Source of the DNA: Acidobacteriota bacterium
GTDB taxonomy: Bacteria; Acidobacteriota; Vicinamibacteria; Vicinamibacterales; UBA2999
NCBI GenBank assembly: GCA_020851565.1
Contig: JADZCN010000017.1
Location: forward strand, 61,865 to 125,864
Reading direction: 5' to 3'
Length of the DNA stretch: 64,000 nt
Shown: one piece after another, positions 1 through 7,971 of the stretch
How the letters are laid out: each line of letters begins with the position of its first letter
Numbering within the stretch: position 1 is the stretch's first letter
The notes under the pieces: model-generated
The model's database searches: none
What the model saw: the letters and a program-made list of their open reading frames with translations, nothing else
What the model was told of the DNA's origin: nothing
Translations under genes and position numbers: made by a program

Positions 1-85
1 CCTCCGCGTACTTCGCGCGTCCCGTGACCTTCGCGACCAGGTCCGCCGTGCTGTAGTTCTGTCCGAGCAGGCTCTCGTCAGCCAT
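1..85 (-). CDS. Molybdopterin-binding subunit of a xanthine dehydrogenase/aldehyde oxidase-type enzyme (N-terminal fragment)
   Basis: Only the first 28 codons are inside the window; the gene runs off the left edge. The stretch ADLVAKVTGRAKYAE is typical of the start of the large molybdopterin subunit of xanthine dehydrogenase-family hydroxylases. A purine-rich AGGGGGA lies just before the ATG at 85. It lies 74 bases downstream of the deacetylase-like gene on the same strand, so the two may be co-transcribed. The call rests on a short segment, so the family is likely but the substrate is unknown. Confidence 0.6.
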   Translation of the reverse strand, partial: MADESLLGQNYSTADLVAKVTGRAKYAE

Positions 86-159
86 GGGCGTCCCCCTGGA
101 AGTGCGGCGTGGGCGAATCTACCACGACGGCGAGACGGAGCGCACCGTCTCGCCTCCGT

Positions 160-1194
160 TCAGCGGCCCTGCTCGAATCCGGTCAGCACGCTGACCGCGT
201 TCACGCCGATGTCCTCTACCGCGTAGCCGCCTTCCATCACGAACAGCGTCGGCAGATCCAGGGCGGCGATGTGCGCGCCAATCCGTGGAAAGTCGTCCGC
301 GCGCAGGCGGAACTTCGAGATCGGGTCGTGCTCGTAGGTGTCCACGCCGAGCGAGACCACCAGCGTCTCCGGCCTGAAGGCGCGCACCTGGTCGCACGCG
401 TCGGCCAGGGCGGGCCCGTACTCGTCCCACGTGGTCCCGTGAGGCAGGGGATAGTTGCGCGTGAAGCCGAACCCGGGGCCGGCGCCCAGCTCGTCGGCAT
501 AGCCGAGGAAGTACGGGTACTCCACCCGCGGATCGGCGTGCAGCGAGAGGAACAGCACGTCGCGGCGCTGGTAGAAGATCTCCTGCGTCCCGTTGCCGTG
601 GTGGTAGTCCACGTCCAGGATGGCGACACGCGCGCAGCCATGATCGCGAAGGTACTGGGCCGCGATGGCGGCATTGTTCAGGTAGCAGTAGCCGCCCATG
701 GCCGCCGAGGCCGCGTGATGCCCCGGGGGGCGGCACAACGCAAAGGCGCTGGCGGCGCCGTCGGCGATGACCCGCGCACCGGTGAGGGCGACGTCGGCAC
801 TCGTCGTGATCGCCTCCCAGGTGCCGGCGGTGATGGGCACGCCGGCGTCCAGCGAGTAGTAGCCCAGCTTGCCGTCGATGTACTCCGGCACGCGATCGCC
901 ACGCAGGCTGCGAACGGGCCACACCAGCGGCAGCGCGTCGTGCGTCCGGCCCTCGGCCGTCCACTCGGCCCACGCCGTGGCCAGGAAGTCCACGAACCCA
1001 TCGTCGTGCACGCGCCGGATGGGGTCCAGGCCGAACGCGTCGGGCGCGGCGACATCGCCCAGGCCCACCTCGCGCACGCGCGCGAGCACCATCTCGGCGC
1101 GGCGGGGCATCTCGAAACAGGGCAGGAGCTTGCCGTCGATGAGCTCGGCGTTGCCGTGGTGTCTGTGGTGCAGGTGGGAGTAAATGGTGTTCAT
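160..1194 (-). CDS. Class II histone deacetylase-like / acetylpolyamine amidohydrolase family protein
   Basis: This is a 344-residue arginase-fold zinc amidohydrolase that would remove acetyl groups from acylated amines such as acetylpolyamines or acetyl-lysine. Visible family motifs are RPPGHH with the catalytic His pair at residues 159-160, DVDYHHGNG at 194-202 (zinc ligands Asp196 and His198), LGVDTYEHDP with the third ligand Asp285, and EGGY with the catalytic Tyr324. Length and motif spacing are normal, so it should be active. There is no signal peptide, which suggests a cytoplasmic enzyme. A molybdopterin-enzyme gene follows on the same strand. The exact substrate cannot be read from sequence. 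Confidence 0.88.
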   Translation of the reverse strand: MNTIYSHLHHRHHGNAELIDGKLLPCFEMPRRAEMVLARVREVGLGDVAAPDAFGLDPIRRVHDDGFVDFLATAWAEWTAEGRTHDALPLVWPVRSLRGDRVPEYIDGKLGYYSLDAGVPITAGTWEAITTSADVALTGARVIADGAASAFALCRPPGHHAASAAMGGYCYLNNAAIAAQYLRDHGCARVAILDVDYHHGNGTQEIFYQRRDVLFLSLHADPRVEYPYFLGYADELGAGPGFGFTRNYPLPHGTTWDEYGPALADACDQVRAFRPETLVVSLGVDTYEHDPISKFRLRADDFPRIGAHIAALDLPTLFVMEGGYAVEDIGVNAVSVLTGFEQGR

Positions 1195-1378
1195 CCGTTG
1201 GCGCTCATTGAGCGAATGCTGATTGCCGATTGGCGATTCATTGGGTGATTAGCGATTGACGCATTGGGCATTCGGATTGCGGCATTGCGTGATTGCATCA
1301 ACTACCGATTGCTCAATGCCCCGATTGAATACCTCATTCAGCGGATCGTCAATCACCCAATGAATCCTCAATCATCAA
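1195..1378. repeat. A/T-richer intergenic block built from ATTG-containing units with a 16-bp inverted repeat
   Basis: The whole gap between the permease and the deacetylase consists of loosely repeated GCGATTG/GGCATTG-type units, with the opposite-strand form (CAATC) on the right side. The 16-mer at 1235-1250 (GATTCATTGGGTGATT) is repeated exactly in inverted form at 1351-1366, about 100 bases away. The same CAATCGTCAATC-type unit recurs at 60337-60387. No coding potential is seen. It could fold as a long hairpin in the minus-strand transcript. Confidence 0.7.
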
Positions 1379-2848
1379 TCAGCAATCGCCAATGGGTGCC
1401 TCCTCCCCTCCCTCAGCCAGCGGCGGTTTCCGCGTGAAGCCGCGCGTGAGCCAGGCCAGGTAGAGCGCGCCCGCGGTCAGCCAGCGGAGGCCGATGGTGA
1501 GGCTTTCTCCCGAGAGGCTGGTCCACAGCCACGCCGTGAGAACGCAGCCGATCGCGGGGAGGAGTCCATGGCGAAGCCACCCCGGCTTCCGGCTCCGCAC
1601 TTCCGGCTCCCGGCCTCCGGATTCCGACTCCCGACTCCCCGCTCCCGACTCCCGACGCGAGTCCACGAGGTAATGCTTGATCACCGCCAGGTTGACCACC
1701 GAGAACGCGACCAGCGCGCCGAAGCTGATCATCGACGCCAGCAAACCCAGCGACAGCCACGCCGCAAGCAGCGAGACCCCGGAGACCAGCAGGATGGCCG
1801 GCACCGGCGTGCCGAAGCGCGGCGCCAGGCGGCCGAAGAAGCCGCGCGGCAGCACACCGTCCCGGCCCATCGTGTAGAGGATGCGCGATACCGACGCCTG
1901 CGAGGTCAGCGCCGAGCCAAATGCCCCCGCCACATAGGCGGCGATGAAGAACAGTCCCAGCCATCGGCCCCCTGTGCGCGCCATGAGGTCCAGCGCCGCG
2001 GTGTCGGCAAACGTGCACGACGCGTCCACCACCGGCAGGCAGCGCGGCTCGCGCATCACGAGGTGCCCGACGTAGGCCAGCAGCATGAACAGGACGCCGC
2101 CCGTGAGCGTCACCCACAGGATGGCGCGCGGGATGTCCCGGCGCGGCTCCGGCGTTTCCTCGGCCATCGTGGACACCGCGTCGAAGCCGAGGAACGACAG
2201 GCACAGCACCGCGGCGCCCGCCAGCAGTGGGCCGATGCCCACTGATGGGTCGGTTCCCCCGCCGGCGTAGGACGGATTGCCCGCGAACGGCTCCAACGCG
2301 CTGGCACCCGGATCCACCGCGCCCAGGGCCATCACGACGAAGGTGACGACGAAGACGGCCTGGGCGGAGATGATGGCGACGTTGGCGCGCGCGATGGACT
2401 CGATCCCCGCCACGTTGAGCGCGGTGACCGCGGCGATGGCCGCCACGATGAACACCCAGGGCGCCACCGACGGGAACTGCGTGTTGAGGTACAGGCCGAT
2501 CACCAGGTAGTTGATCATCGGCAGGAACAGGTAGTCGAGCAGCAGCGACCAGCCGGCCAGGAAGCCGATGTTCGGGCCGAACACCGCCCTGGCATAGGTG
2601 AACGTGGAACCGGCCGCCGGGAACGCGCGCACCATCGCGCCATACGAGAGGGCCGTGAAGGTCATCGCGACCAGCGTGATGAGGTACGTCGTGGGAAGGC
2701 GCCCGCCCGTTTGCACCGTCACCAGCCCGTAGGTGGTGAACACGGTCATCGGCACCAGGTAGACGAGGCCGAACAGCACCAGCGCGGGCAGCGAGAGCAC
2801 GCGGCGCAGCGCCTGGCCGGGCCCGTCGGGCCGATGCGTGGGCGCCAT
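1379..2848 (-). CDS. APC-superfamily amino acid/polyamine permease
   Basis: This 489-residue inner-membrane transporter has about 12 hydrophobic segments and the APC N-terminal pattern: a first helix around GLVYLVPMTVF, then FPAAGSTFTYARAVFGPNIGFLAGW near residues 80-105. It probably imports or exchanges an amino acid or polyamine. The ATG at 2848 lies 2 bases after the stop of the upstream membrane protein, so the two genes form an operon. Near the C-terminus (about residues 397-422) the protein carries a Ser/Gly/Glu/Arg-rich low-complexity stretch encoded by a GGGAGTC-type tandem array, placed between predicted membrane segments. The open frame continues upstream of 2848 only as a shadow of the neighbour. 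Confidence 0.85.
   Translation of the reverse strand: MAPTHRPDGPGQALRRVLSLPALVLFGLVYLVPMTVFTTYGLVTVQTGGRLPTTYLITLVAMTFTALSYGAMVRAFPAAGSTFTYARAVFGPNIGFLAGWSLLLDYLFLPMINYLVIGLYLNTQFPSVAPWVFIVAAIAAVTALNVAGIESIARANVAIISAQAVFVVTFVVMALGAVDPGASALEPFAGNPSYAGGGTDPSVGIGPLLAGAAVLCLSFLGFDAVSTMAEETPEPRRDIPRAILWVTLTGGVLFMLLAYVGHLVMREPRCLPVVDASCTFADTAALDLMARTGGRWLGLFFIAAYVAGAFGSALTSQASVSRILYTMGRDGVLPRGFFGRLAPRFGTPVPAILLVSGVSLLAAWLSLGLLASMISFGALVAFSVVNLAVIKHYLVDSRRESGAGSRESESGGREPEVRSRKPGWLRHGLLPAIGCVLTAWLWTSLSGESLTIGLRWLTAGALYLAWLTRGFTRKPPLAEGGEEAPIGDC
1581..1656. repeat. CCGACTC/CCGGCTCC low-complexity tandem array inside the APC permease gene
   Basis: Imperfect 7-9 bp units (CCGGCTTCC, CCGGCTCC, CCGACTCCC) run through the coding sequence and keep the frame. 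The same GGGAGTC unit, on the other strand, forms the intergenic array at 10174-10200. Confidence 0.75.
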
Positions 2849-2850
2849 CC

Positions 2851-4395
2851 CTACTCGCAGATCCAGAGCGGGCCGACCTCGGTGCCGTTCGGGCACCGTC
2901 CCGGCAGGATGTTCACCGAGCGCCCGGCCCGCGAGACCTCGGTGTCGTAGATGAGGATGCGCGCGGGGTAGTCGGAGGCCATGCGCACGCGCTCGCCCGT
3001 CACGAACGTGACGTAGTGCGCGACCCAGTACCCTGCGCGCGCGTGCTGGATGCCCCGGCGTTCGAGCTCCGCCGCGACGCGCGACTGCGGCGTTTCCGGC
3101 GCGCGCTCGACGTACTCGCCGATGACGGCCAGGTGGCGCGCCCCCGACCAGGCCATCCAGCCCACGAGCAGCATGAGGGTCGATCGCCGCAGCACGCGCA
3201 CGGGCTCCACGCCAAGGTGCCAGGCCGACACGGCCACCGGTAGCAGCAGGGCGAGGAGGGTGTACCGGATCAGCGTCGGATCGCGCACGCCACAGCTTCC
3301 CGTGTAGACGACGATCGCCTGGCCTCCCACGAGCGCGAGGAACACGACGAAGGACGGCGGCGGCGTGCGCCCCCGCCACGCCAGGAAGGTCGCGCGACCA
3401 GCCCCCAGGAGGAGCCCCACGGCAAGGAGCGCCCACACGACTGGGGCCGCGGGGGCGGGCTGGCCCACGTAGTACTCGTCGAGCCCCCGCTCCCGCGTGC
3501 CGGCGAGGGTAGGGAGGTTCTGGCTCACCAGCCACGCCACGTTGGGACCGATCTCGCCGATGACCTCGCACTGCGCGCGGGAGGTGACCGCAGCCACGCT
3601 GGACGGCTGCGAGGGCAGCTCGAAGCGAGGCATCTCGGGGCCGAAGATGTCGCCGAACCTGGTAGCTGCGTTGCCGAGGGCCAGCACGGTCATGAAGGCG
3701 GCCAGCATTGCCAGGACGCGCGGCAGCAGCGCCCTCCATGCCCGCCATTCGCCCAGCGCCTCGACGGCGACGAGCGCCGTCAACCCGTACAGGCTGAACT
3801 CGCGATGCAGGAATCCGAACCCTGCCACGGCGCCACAGAGGAGAGGCTGCCGGCGCGTCATCCAGATCAGGAGCACGTACAGGAAGGGCTCGACGCTACC
3901 GCCCATGGCCGCCACGAGATACGCCCCGGTGACCGGCGTGCACGCCGTGAAGAACGCGCTGGCCGCGAGCGCAGCGCCGGGCCGGAGCCCGGCGTCCCTG
4001 GTGAGCAGGGCCACCAGCATCGCCGCGACCGCGGCATTGATGGCCAGCAGCGGCAGTTTCAGGAGCGGCACCGACGCACCGCCCACCGCGAACAGCGGGG
4101 CCGCCAGGTACGCTTCCACGGCGAGCATGTAGGTCTGGCCGTAGAACGTGACGGGCAGGGCGCGACCCTCGGCCACGTGCTTCGCCATCAGCCCGACGAT
4201 GGCCTGATCCGAGTCGAAGGCGGCGTGCGGCCACCACACGAACGCCGCGGATCGCGCCGTCGCCAGGAGCGCCGCGGCACATGCCGCGGCTGCGAGGGAC
4301 GCCGGGGCTGAAGCCCCGGCGCTCCGTACGAACCGGGCCCCGGCGCTTCGTACGAGATGGAAGACCGGCAGCGGCACGCGCGCGGCGAAGGGCAC
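2851..4395 (-). CDS. Polytopic membrane protein, GT-C glycosyltransferase-like
   Basis: About 514 residues with a dozen hydrophobic segments. FDSDQAIVGLMAKHVAEG near residues 60-77 resembles the first periplasmic loop of GT-C glycosyltransferases (ArnT/PMT type), whose conserved acidic residues bind the polyprenyl-phosphate sugar. HREFSLYG occurs in the middle and a soluble tail follows the last helix. A role in sugar transfer to lipid or protein is inferred only. I chose the GTG at 4395 because the next upstream ATG (4425) lies beyond the symmetric -10 element at 4408-4415; a GTG start puts the transcript start only a few bases ahead. The palindrome at 4301-4320 is translated as part of residues 25-32. 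The APC permease starts 2 bases after the stop. Confidence 0.65.
   Translation of the reverse strand: MPFAARVPLPVFHLVRSAGARFVRSAGASAPASLAAAACAAALLATARSAAFVWWPHAAFDSDQAIVGLMAKHVAEGRALPVTFYGQTYMLAVEAYLAAPLFAVGGASVPLLKLPLLAINAAVAAMLVALLTRDAGLRPGAALAASAFFTACTPVTGAYLVAAMGGSVEPFLYVLLIWMTRRQPLLCGAVAGFGFLHREFSLYGLTALVAVEALGEWRAWRALLPRVLAMLAAFMTVLALGNAATRFGDIFGPEMPRFELPSQPSSVAAVTSRAQCEVIGEIGPNVAWLVSQNLPTLAGTRERGLDEYYVGQPAPAAPVVWALLAVGLLLGAGRATFLAWRGRTPPPSFVVFLALVGGQAIVVYTGSCGVRDPTLIRYTLLALLLPVAVSAWHLGVEPVRVLRRSTLMLLVGWMAWSGARHLAVIGEYVERAPETPQSRVAAELERRGIQHARAGYWVAHYVTFVTGERVRMASDYPARILIYDTEVSRAGRSVNILPGRCPNGTEVGPLWICE
4301..4320. repeat. Perfect palindromic element GCCGGGGCTGAAGCCCCGGC
   Basis: Two 9-base arms flank a GA centre, followed by GCTCCGT and then a partial second copy (CCCCGGCGCTTCGTACGA) ending near 4354. 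It lies inside the start of the membrane protein gene. A sister copy at 59391-59410 has the same layout with one compensatory base-pair change. Confidence 0.8.
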
Positions 4396-4407
4396 GACTG
4401 GGGGCGA

Positions 4408-4415
4408 ATTATAAT
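4408..4415. promoter_or_regulatory. Symmetric -10 element ATTATAAT serving two divergent genes
   Basis: ATTATAAT is its own reverse complement, so TATAAT reads on both strands (4410-4415 plus, 4413-4408 minus). The plus-strand gene starts at ATG 4424, 8 bases after the hexamer. The minus-strand gene starts at GTG 4395, 12 bases after its hexamer. Both transcripts would then be leaderless or nearly so. No clear -35 is seen on either side. Confidence 0.55.
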
Positions 4416-4423
4416 CGCGCCCC

Positions 4424-6022
4424 ATGACCGCACGGGCCGCGGCTGCTGCAACCGCCGCGCTGGCGCTGGCGGGCATGGCCGCGGCCATCCTGTTCAAGAC
4501 CCCCCTTTCGCCGACGTGGCCCTCAGGGCCGGTGACCATGCCCGGCGTGTGGTCGATCGATGTGGTGTCGGCCGTCCCCATCGGGGACCCGTTGCATCGC
4601 GCTGCCGCCGTGGCCGTGGGCCTGGCCGCGATCACGGCGGCGATCACCGCCCGCGGCCTCACGCGTCTCGGTCACGAGCCGCTGATGTCCGCAGGCGTCA
4701 CCCTCGCCATCGGCCTGCTCTCGTACGGAAGTCTGGCGCTCGCCGTTCAGCTTCCGGCAACGCTCGCGGCGGCGCTCACGGCGGCCGCGGTCCTGGTAGC
4801 GATCGAGGGCGGTCGCCATCGCCATGTCCGTGCCGCCACGTCCGCGCTGCTGCAACTGGCGGCCGGCGCTCTCCAGCCGGCTGCGTTTGCCGCGCTGCCT
4901 CTCATCGTCGCGCACGCGTGGGGCCGGTCGACGATCGCCCGTGCGCTCGCGGGACTGCTCGGTGTCGTTGCCACCGGCTGGGCGGTCTCCGCGGCCGCGT
5001 CGGTCGCCGATGGCGAGGGATTCGACCTGATGAACCGGCCCTGGCTGTGGCCCCTCGCAGTGATCATGGCTGGCCACGCACTGTCGCCTCTCTGGGGCCG
5101 GCAGGCGGACGGCACCGCGCTCGTCGGCACGGCGGTCATGGTGTCGATGATCGAAGCCGGGCACCAAGCGTCTGCACTGGCGGTGTTTCCGGCGCTGCTG
5201 CTGGCAGCCGGCCTGGCGAGCCTGCCCGCGCCGAGCAGGGGTGCCCGGATGGCGCTGGTGACCGGCCTCGTCGCCATCGCTCTCGCCGAGGCCTGGCGCC
5301 TGCCGCCATCCGAGCCGTGGGCCCTCGTCGCCTGGCGCGACGCCGTCGAGCGCGTCGTCCCCGCCGGAACGCGCATCCACACGCGCAACGCGGCTGCGGT
5401 CGCGCTCAGCGGCCCGCTGTTCCACGGACGGCCGTCGCGTTTCGCAATTGTCGGCCCGGCGCCGGTCGCGGGGGCTGGGCCGACGGAGCCGCGCTACGTG
5501 CTGGAGGATCTCGCGGGGGCCACACCGTCGACCGGCCCCTCTGCACCGGTGCCTCTGTCGCACGAGGGCGCCACCGACTACGTGGCGCGGCTGCCAGCAG
5601 GCACCATCGTGGGCATGGCCATCGCGGTCTCGGATCCAGACGTGGGGCTGGACGCCGCGCGCGCCGCGCTGGCGCTCGTCGGTCACCGTGAGGCGCCCGC
5701 CGGATCCACGGCGGTCGCCGTGGGTATCTTGGGGAAGGCTCCGGCCGCCGGGCTCGTGCGTGACGACGGGCGCCTGCACGTGCTCATCGGCGATCCCCTC
5801 GGCGCCGATGGTCAGCGTTCCCCGACGGACTTCGATCTTCGGGCCGCGCCGGACGGGGTCAGCGTCCGGCTGCGCGGCCGAGTCCTGGCGACGGGCCGAC
5901 GCTGGGCCGTCATCGCGCTTCGGCCCGGTGGCCCGCTGATTGACGCGATGGCGGACGCCGGGGGACAACCCCCGTGGCCCATTCGGCTGCCGGGCCTTCA
6001 GCTCTACCGCACGCAGCCCTGA
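4424..6022 (+). CDS. Polytopic membrane protein of unknown function
   Basis: A 532-residue protein with about 8-10 hydrophobic segments in the first 300 residues and a soluble C-terminal part of about 230 residues rich in Ala, Gly and Val. The N-terminal pattern FKTPLSPTWPSG followed by VDVVSAVPIGDPLH vaguely resembles the start of DUF2723 proteins, but the conserved acidic residues are not clear, so this is only a suggestion. It is divergent from the GT-C-like gene and shares its -10 element. The ATG at 4424 lies 8 bases after TATAAT, arguing for a leaderless mRNA. Its role may be linked to that of the divergent membrane protein, perhaps in envelope glycan work, but I do not recognise the family. 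Confidence 0.6.
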   Translation: MTARAAAAATAALALAGMAAAILFKTPLSPTWPSGPVTMPGVWSIDVVSAVPIGDPLHRAAAVAVGLAAITAAITARGLTRLGHEPLMSAGVTLAIGLLSYGSLALAVQLPATLAAALTAAAVLVAIEGGRHRHVRAATSALLQLAAGALQPAAFAALPLIVAHAWGRSTIARALAGLLGVVATGWAVSAAASVADGEGFDLMNRPWLWPLAVIMAGHALSPLWGRQADGTALVGTAVMVSMIEAGHQASALAVFPALLLAAGLASLPAPSRGARMALVTGLVAIALAEAWRLPPSEPWALVAWRDAVERVVPAGTRIHTRNAAAVALSGPLFHGRPSRFAIVGPAPVAGAGPTEPRYVLEDLAGATPSTGPSAPVPLSHEGATDYVARLPAGTIVGMAIAVSDPDVGLDAARAALALVGHREAPAGSTAVAVGILGKAPAAGLVRDDGRLHVLIGDPLGADGQRSPTDFDLRAAPDGVSVRLRGRVLATGRRWAVIALRPGGPLIDAMADAGGQPPWPIRLPGLQLYRTQP

Positions 6023-6088
6023 GCGGCGCGTAGTACCATCCCGGCCTCTGTATTCGCGGCCGCGCGTCGCGCGCGGGAGGAGGAGCCC

Positions 6089-6622
6089 ATGTCGCGCATC
6101 TGCCGGTCGGGCCTGGCAGTCGCTCTCGTCCTCGGCCAGTCGGTTGCCATGGCGGCGCAGGCACCCGCGCCGCGGACGCCGCCCGCGCCCCGGCGCCCGT
6201 CCGGAGGCGACTCGCCGTTCCGCCTGAAGGGGTTCGCGGGGACGTCGTTCGAGGCGGCCTCGCTCGAGCAGCCCGGGTGCCCACTGTCCGTGAGGGTGGT
6301 GCGGCTGAACCGTGGCGAGCGCGGAGTGACGCTGTCGCTCGAGCTCAACAATCTGGGGGACACGCCGGTGACGCGGCAGGTCATCGGCGCGTGGGTGCTG
6401 GTGCCGGACGGCACCGTCCGAGGTTACCAGCCCTTCGTCGGCGAGCGCGGAATCGAGCCCGCCGACTACCGCACCGTGGACCTGATCGTGCGGACGACGC
6501 CCGTGCTCCCCGACGACGTGATCATCGTGGCGGTCCAGGAGGCCGGGGGAGTCGACAGCCCACCGTGGCGTCGCGACGTGAAGGAGTTGGAGCGCGAAGT
6601 CCGGCGGGCGGTGCTGCCCTAG
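6089..6622 (+). CDS. Secreted protein of unknown function
   Basis: A 177-residue protein with a clear signal peptide (residues 1-23, cleavage likely after AMAAQA), a Pro-rich linker, then a compact domain of about 130 residues. LNRGERGVTLSLELNNLGDTPVTRQVIGAWVLVPDG reads like a beta-sandwich of the type that describes co-factor or pilus accessory domains, but I do not recognise a named family. GAGGAGGAG just before the ATG is a good ribosome site. It sits between a membrane protein gene and the convergent PLP enzyme, with no evident operon partner. Confidence 0.7.
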   Translation: MSRICRSGLAVALVLGQSVAMAAQAPAPRTPPAPRRPSGGDSPFRLKGFAGTSFEAASLEQPGCPLSVRVVRLNRGERGVTLSLELNNLGDTPVTRQVIGAWVLVPDGTVRGYQPFVGERGIEPADYRTVDLIVRTTPVLPDDVIIVAVQEAGGVDSPPWRRDVKELEREVRRAVLP

Positions 6623-6634
6623 AGGCCCCGCGCC

Positions 6635-7861
6635 CTATCGCGTGAGCGCGCCGAGCGCATCGAGCACCTCGTCGATGTCCGCCTCGGTGTGCGCCGCGTT
6701 CACCTGGAAGCGGATGGTCTCGTCGCCCTTCGGCACGACGGGGAAGGTGAGCCCCACCGCCAGGATTTCCCGCTCGAAAAGGCCCCGCACCATCGCGCGC
6801 ACCCTGTCCGTGTCGCGGACCAGCAGCGGCACGACGGGATGCGGCGCCGCAATGGACTCCAGCCCCAGCCCTGCCAGGCCCTCGCGCAGCTGACGCGTGC
6901 GCGCTCCGAGGTTGGCGAGCCGCTCGAGTCCTTCGGGGCTGTCGGCGATGTTCACCGCCGCCACGGCGGCGGCGCAGTCCGCGGCGCCGAGCGGGTTCGT
7001 GTAGATGTAGGTATCGGCCTTCTGCCGCACGGCCTCGATGAGCTCCGGGCTCCCCGCCACGAAGCCGCCGTTCACACCGAAGGCCTTCCCGAAAGTGCCC
7101 ACGAGGATGTCCACGTGCGCGCCCGCATGCTCCTCGGTGCCGCGCCCCGTGGCGCCGTACGCGCCGATGCCGTGCGAGTCGTCCATCATCGTCACGACGC
7201 CGTCGCGGAAGCGGTCCTCGTGCGCGGCGATCACGCTCAACAGATCCTGGAGCGGCGCGGCGTCACCGCGCATGCTGAAGATGCCGTCGAAGATGACGAC
7301 GACTCGGCCGATGCCCTCGGGGACGGCCCGCAGCTTCTGCTCGAGGTCCTCTGCACTGTTGTGCTTGAAGATCGACCGGCGCTCGCCGGGCCCGTTGGCG
7401 ATGCGCATCGCCCGGATGATGCAGTTGTGGTTCAGCTCGTCGCCAATCCAGAACGTGTCCGGCCCCGACAGTGTGATGGCCGTGCCGAGGATGGTGGTGT
7501 AGGCCGAGTTGAACGCCTTCGCGGCCGGGCGCCCGGTGAACTCCGCGATGCGCGACTCGAGCGCCACGTGGTGGATGCAGGTGCCGTCGATGAACCGCAC
7601 GGCCCCGGGCCCCGCGCCGAACACCCGTGCCGCCTCGTCCGCGGCATGGAGCAGCGCCGGGTGGTGCGAGAGCGAGAGGTAGCTGTTGGCGTTCATCCGG
7701 AGGTAGGCGCCCGCGCTCCCCTGCAGTCGATAGCGGGGCCCGCGCGTTCCCTCGGCCGGCTCGTAGCCGACGATGATCCGCTCCGGCGCCTTGGCGCGAC
7801 CCTCGCGCTCGAGGCTGGCCACGTCCGCGGCGAGGCTGGCGTTCAGTTTGTCGAGTGACAT
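6635..7861 (-). CDS. Alpha-oxoamine synthase family PLP enzyme (glycine C-acetyltransferase/8-amino-7-oxononanoate synthase-like)
   Basis: The protein has 408 residues with the fold-type I PLP pattern. This family condenses an acyl-CoA with an amino acid and releases CO2. MDDSHGIGAYG at 226-236 holds the Asp and His that contact the cofactor, and GTFGKAFGVNGG at 255-266 holds the Schiff-base Lys259. The N-terminal extension (GYEPAEGTRGPRYRLQGSAG) differs from short KBL/BioF enzymes. The start at 7861 (MSLDKL) is preferred over an in-frame ATG six codons upstream because it begins a normal family N-terminus. No biotin or threonine degradation genes are nearby, so the substrate is open. It is convergent with the secreted protein gene (12-base gap). 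Confidence 0.82.
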   Translation of the reverse strand: MSLDKLNASLAADVASLEREGRAKAPERIIVGYEPAEGTRGPRYRLQGSAGAYLRMNANSYLSLSHHPALLHAADEAARVFGAGPGAVRFIDGTCIHHVALESRIAEFTGRPAAKAFNSAYTTILGTAITLSGPDTFWIGDELNHNCIIRAMRIANGPGERRSIFKHNSAEDLEQKLRAVPEGIGRVVVIFDGIFSMRGDAAPLQDLLSVIAAHEDRFRDGVVTMMDDSHGIGAYGATGRGTEEHAGAHVDILVGTFGKAFGVNGGFVAGSPELIEAVRQKADTYIYTNPLGAADCAAAVAAVNIADSPEGLERLANLGARTRQLREGLAGLGLESIAAPHPVVPLLVRDTDRVRAMVRGLFEREILAVGLTFPVVPKGDETIRFQVNAAHTEADIDEVLDALGALTR

Positions 7862-7971
7862 GCGGCGACAGCGTAACACTTCGACGCGCGGCGTCGTAGA
7901 GGACGAGCTGCCACCGGCGCGATGACGATTGGAGACAACCGCCCGACGCCTGTCGTACTCTTTAGGGCTTA

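Noticed and set aside
109..1248. Long plus-strand open frame opposite the deacetylase gene
   Set aside because: It is an antisense shadow typical of high-GC DNA, while the minus strand shows all catalytic motifs of the deacetylase family.
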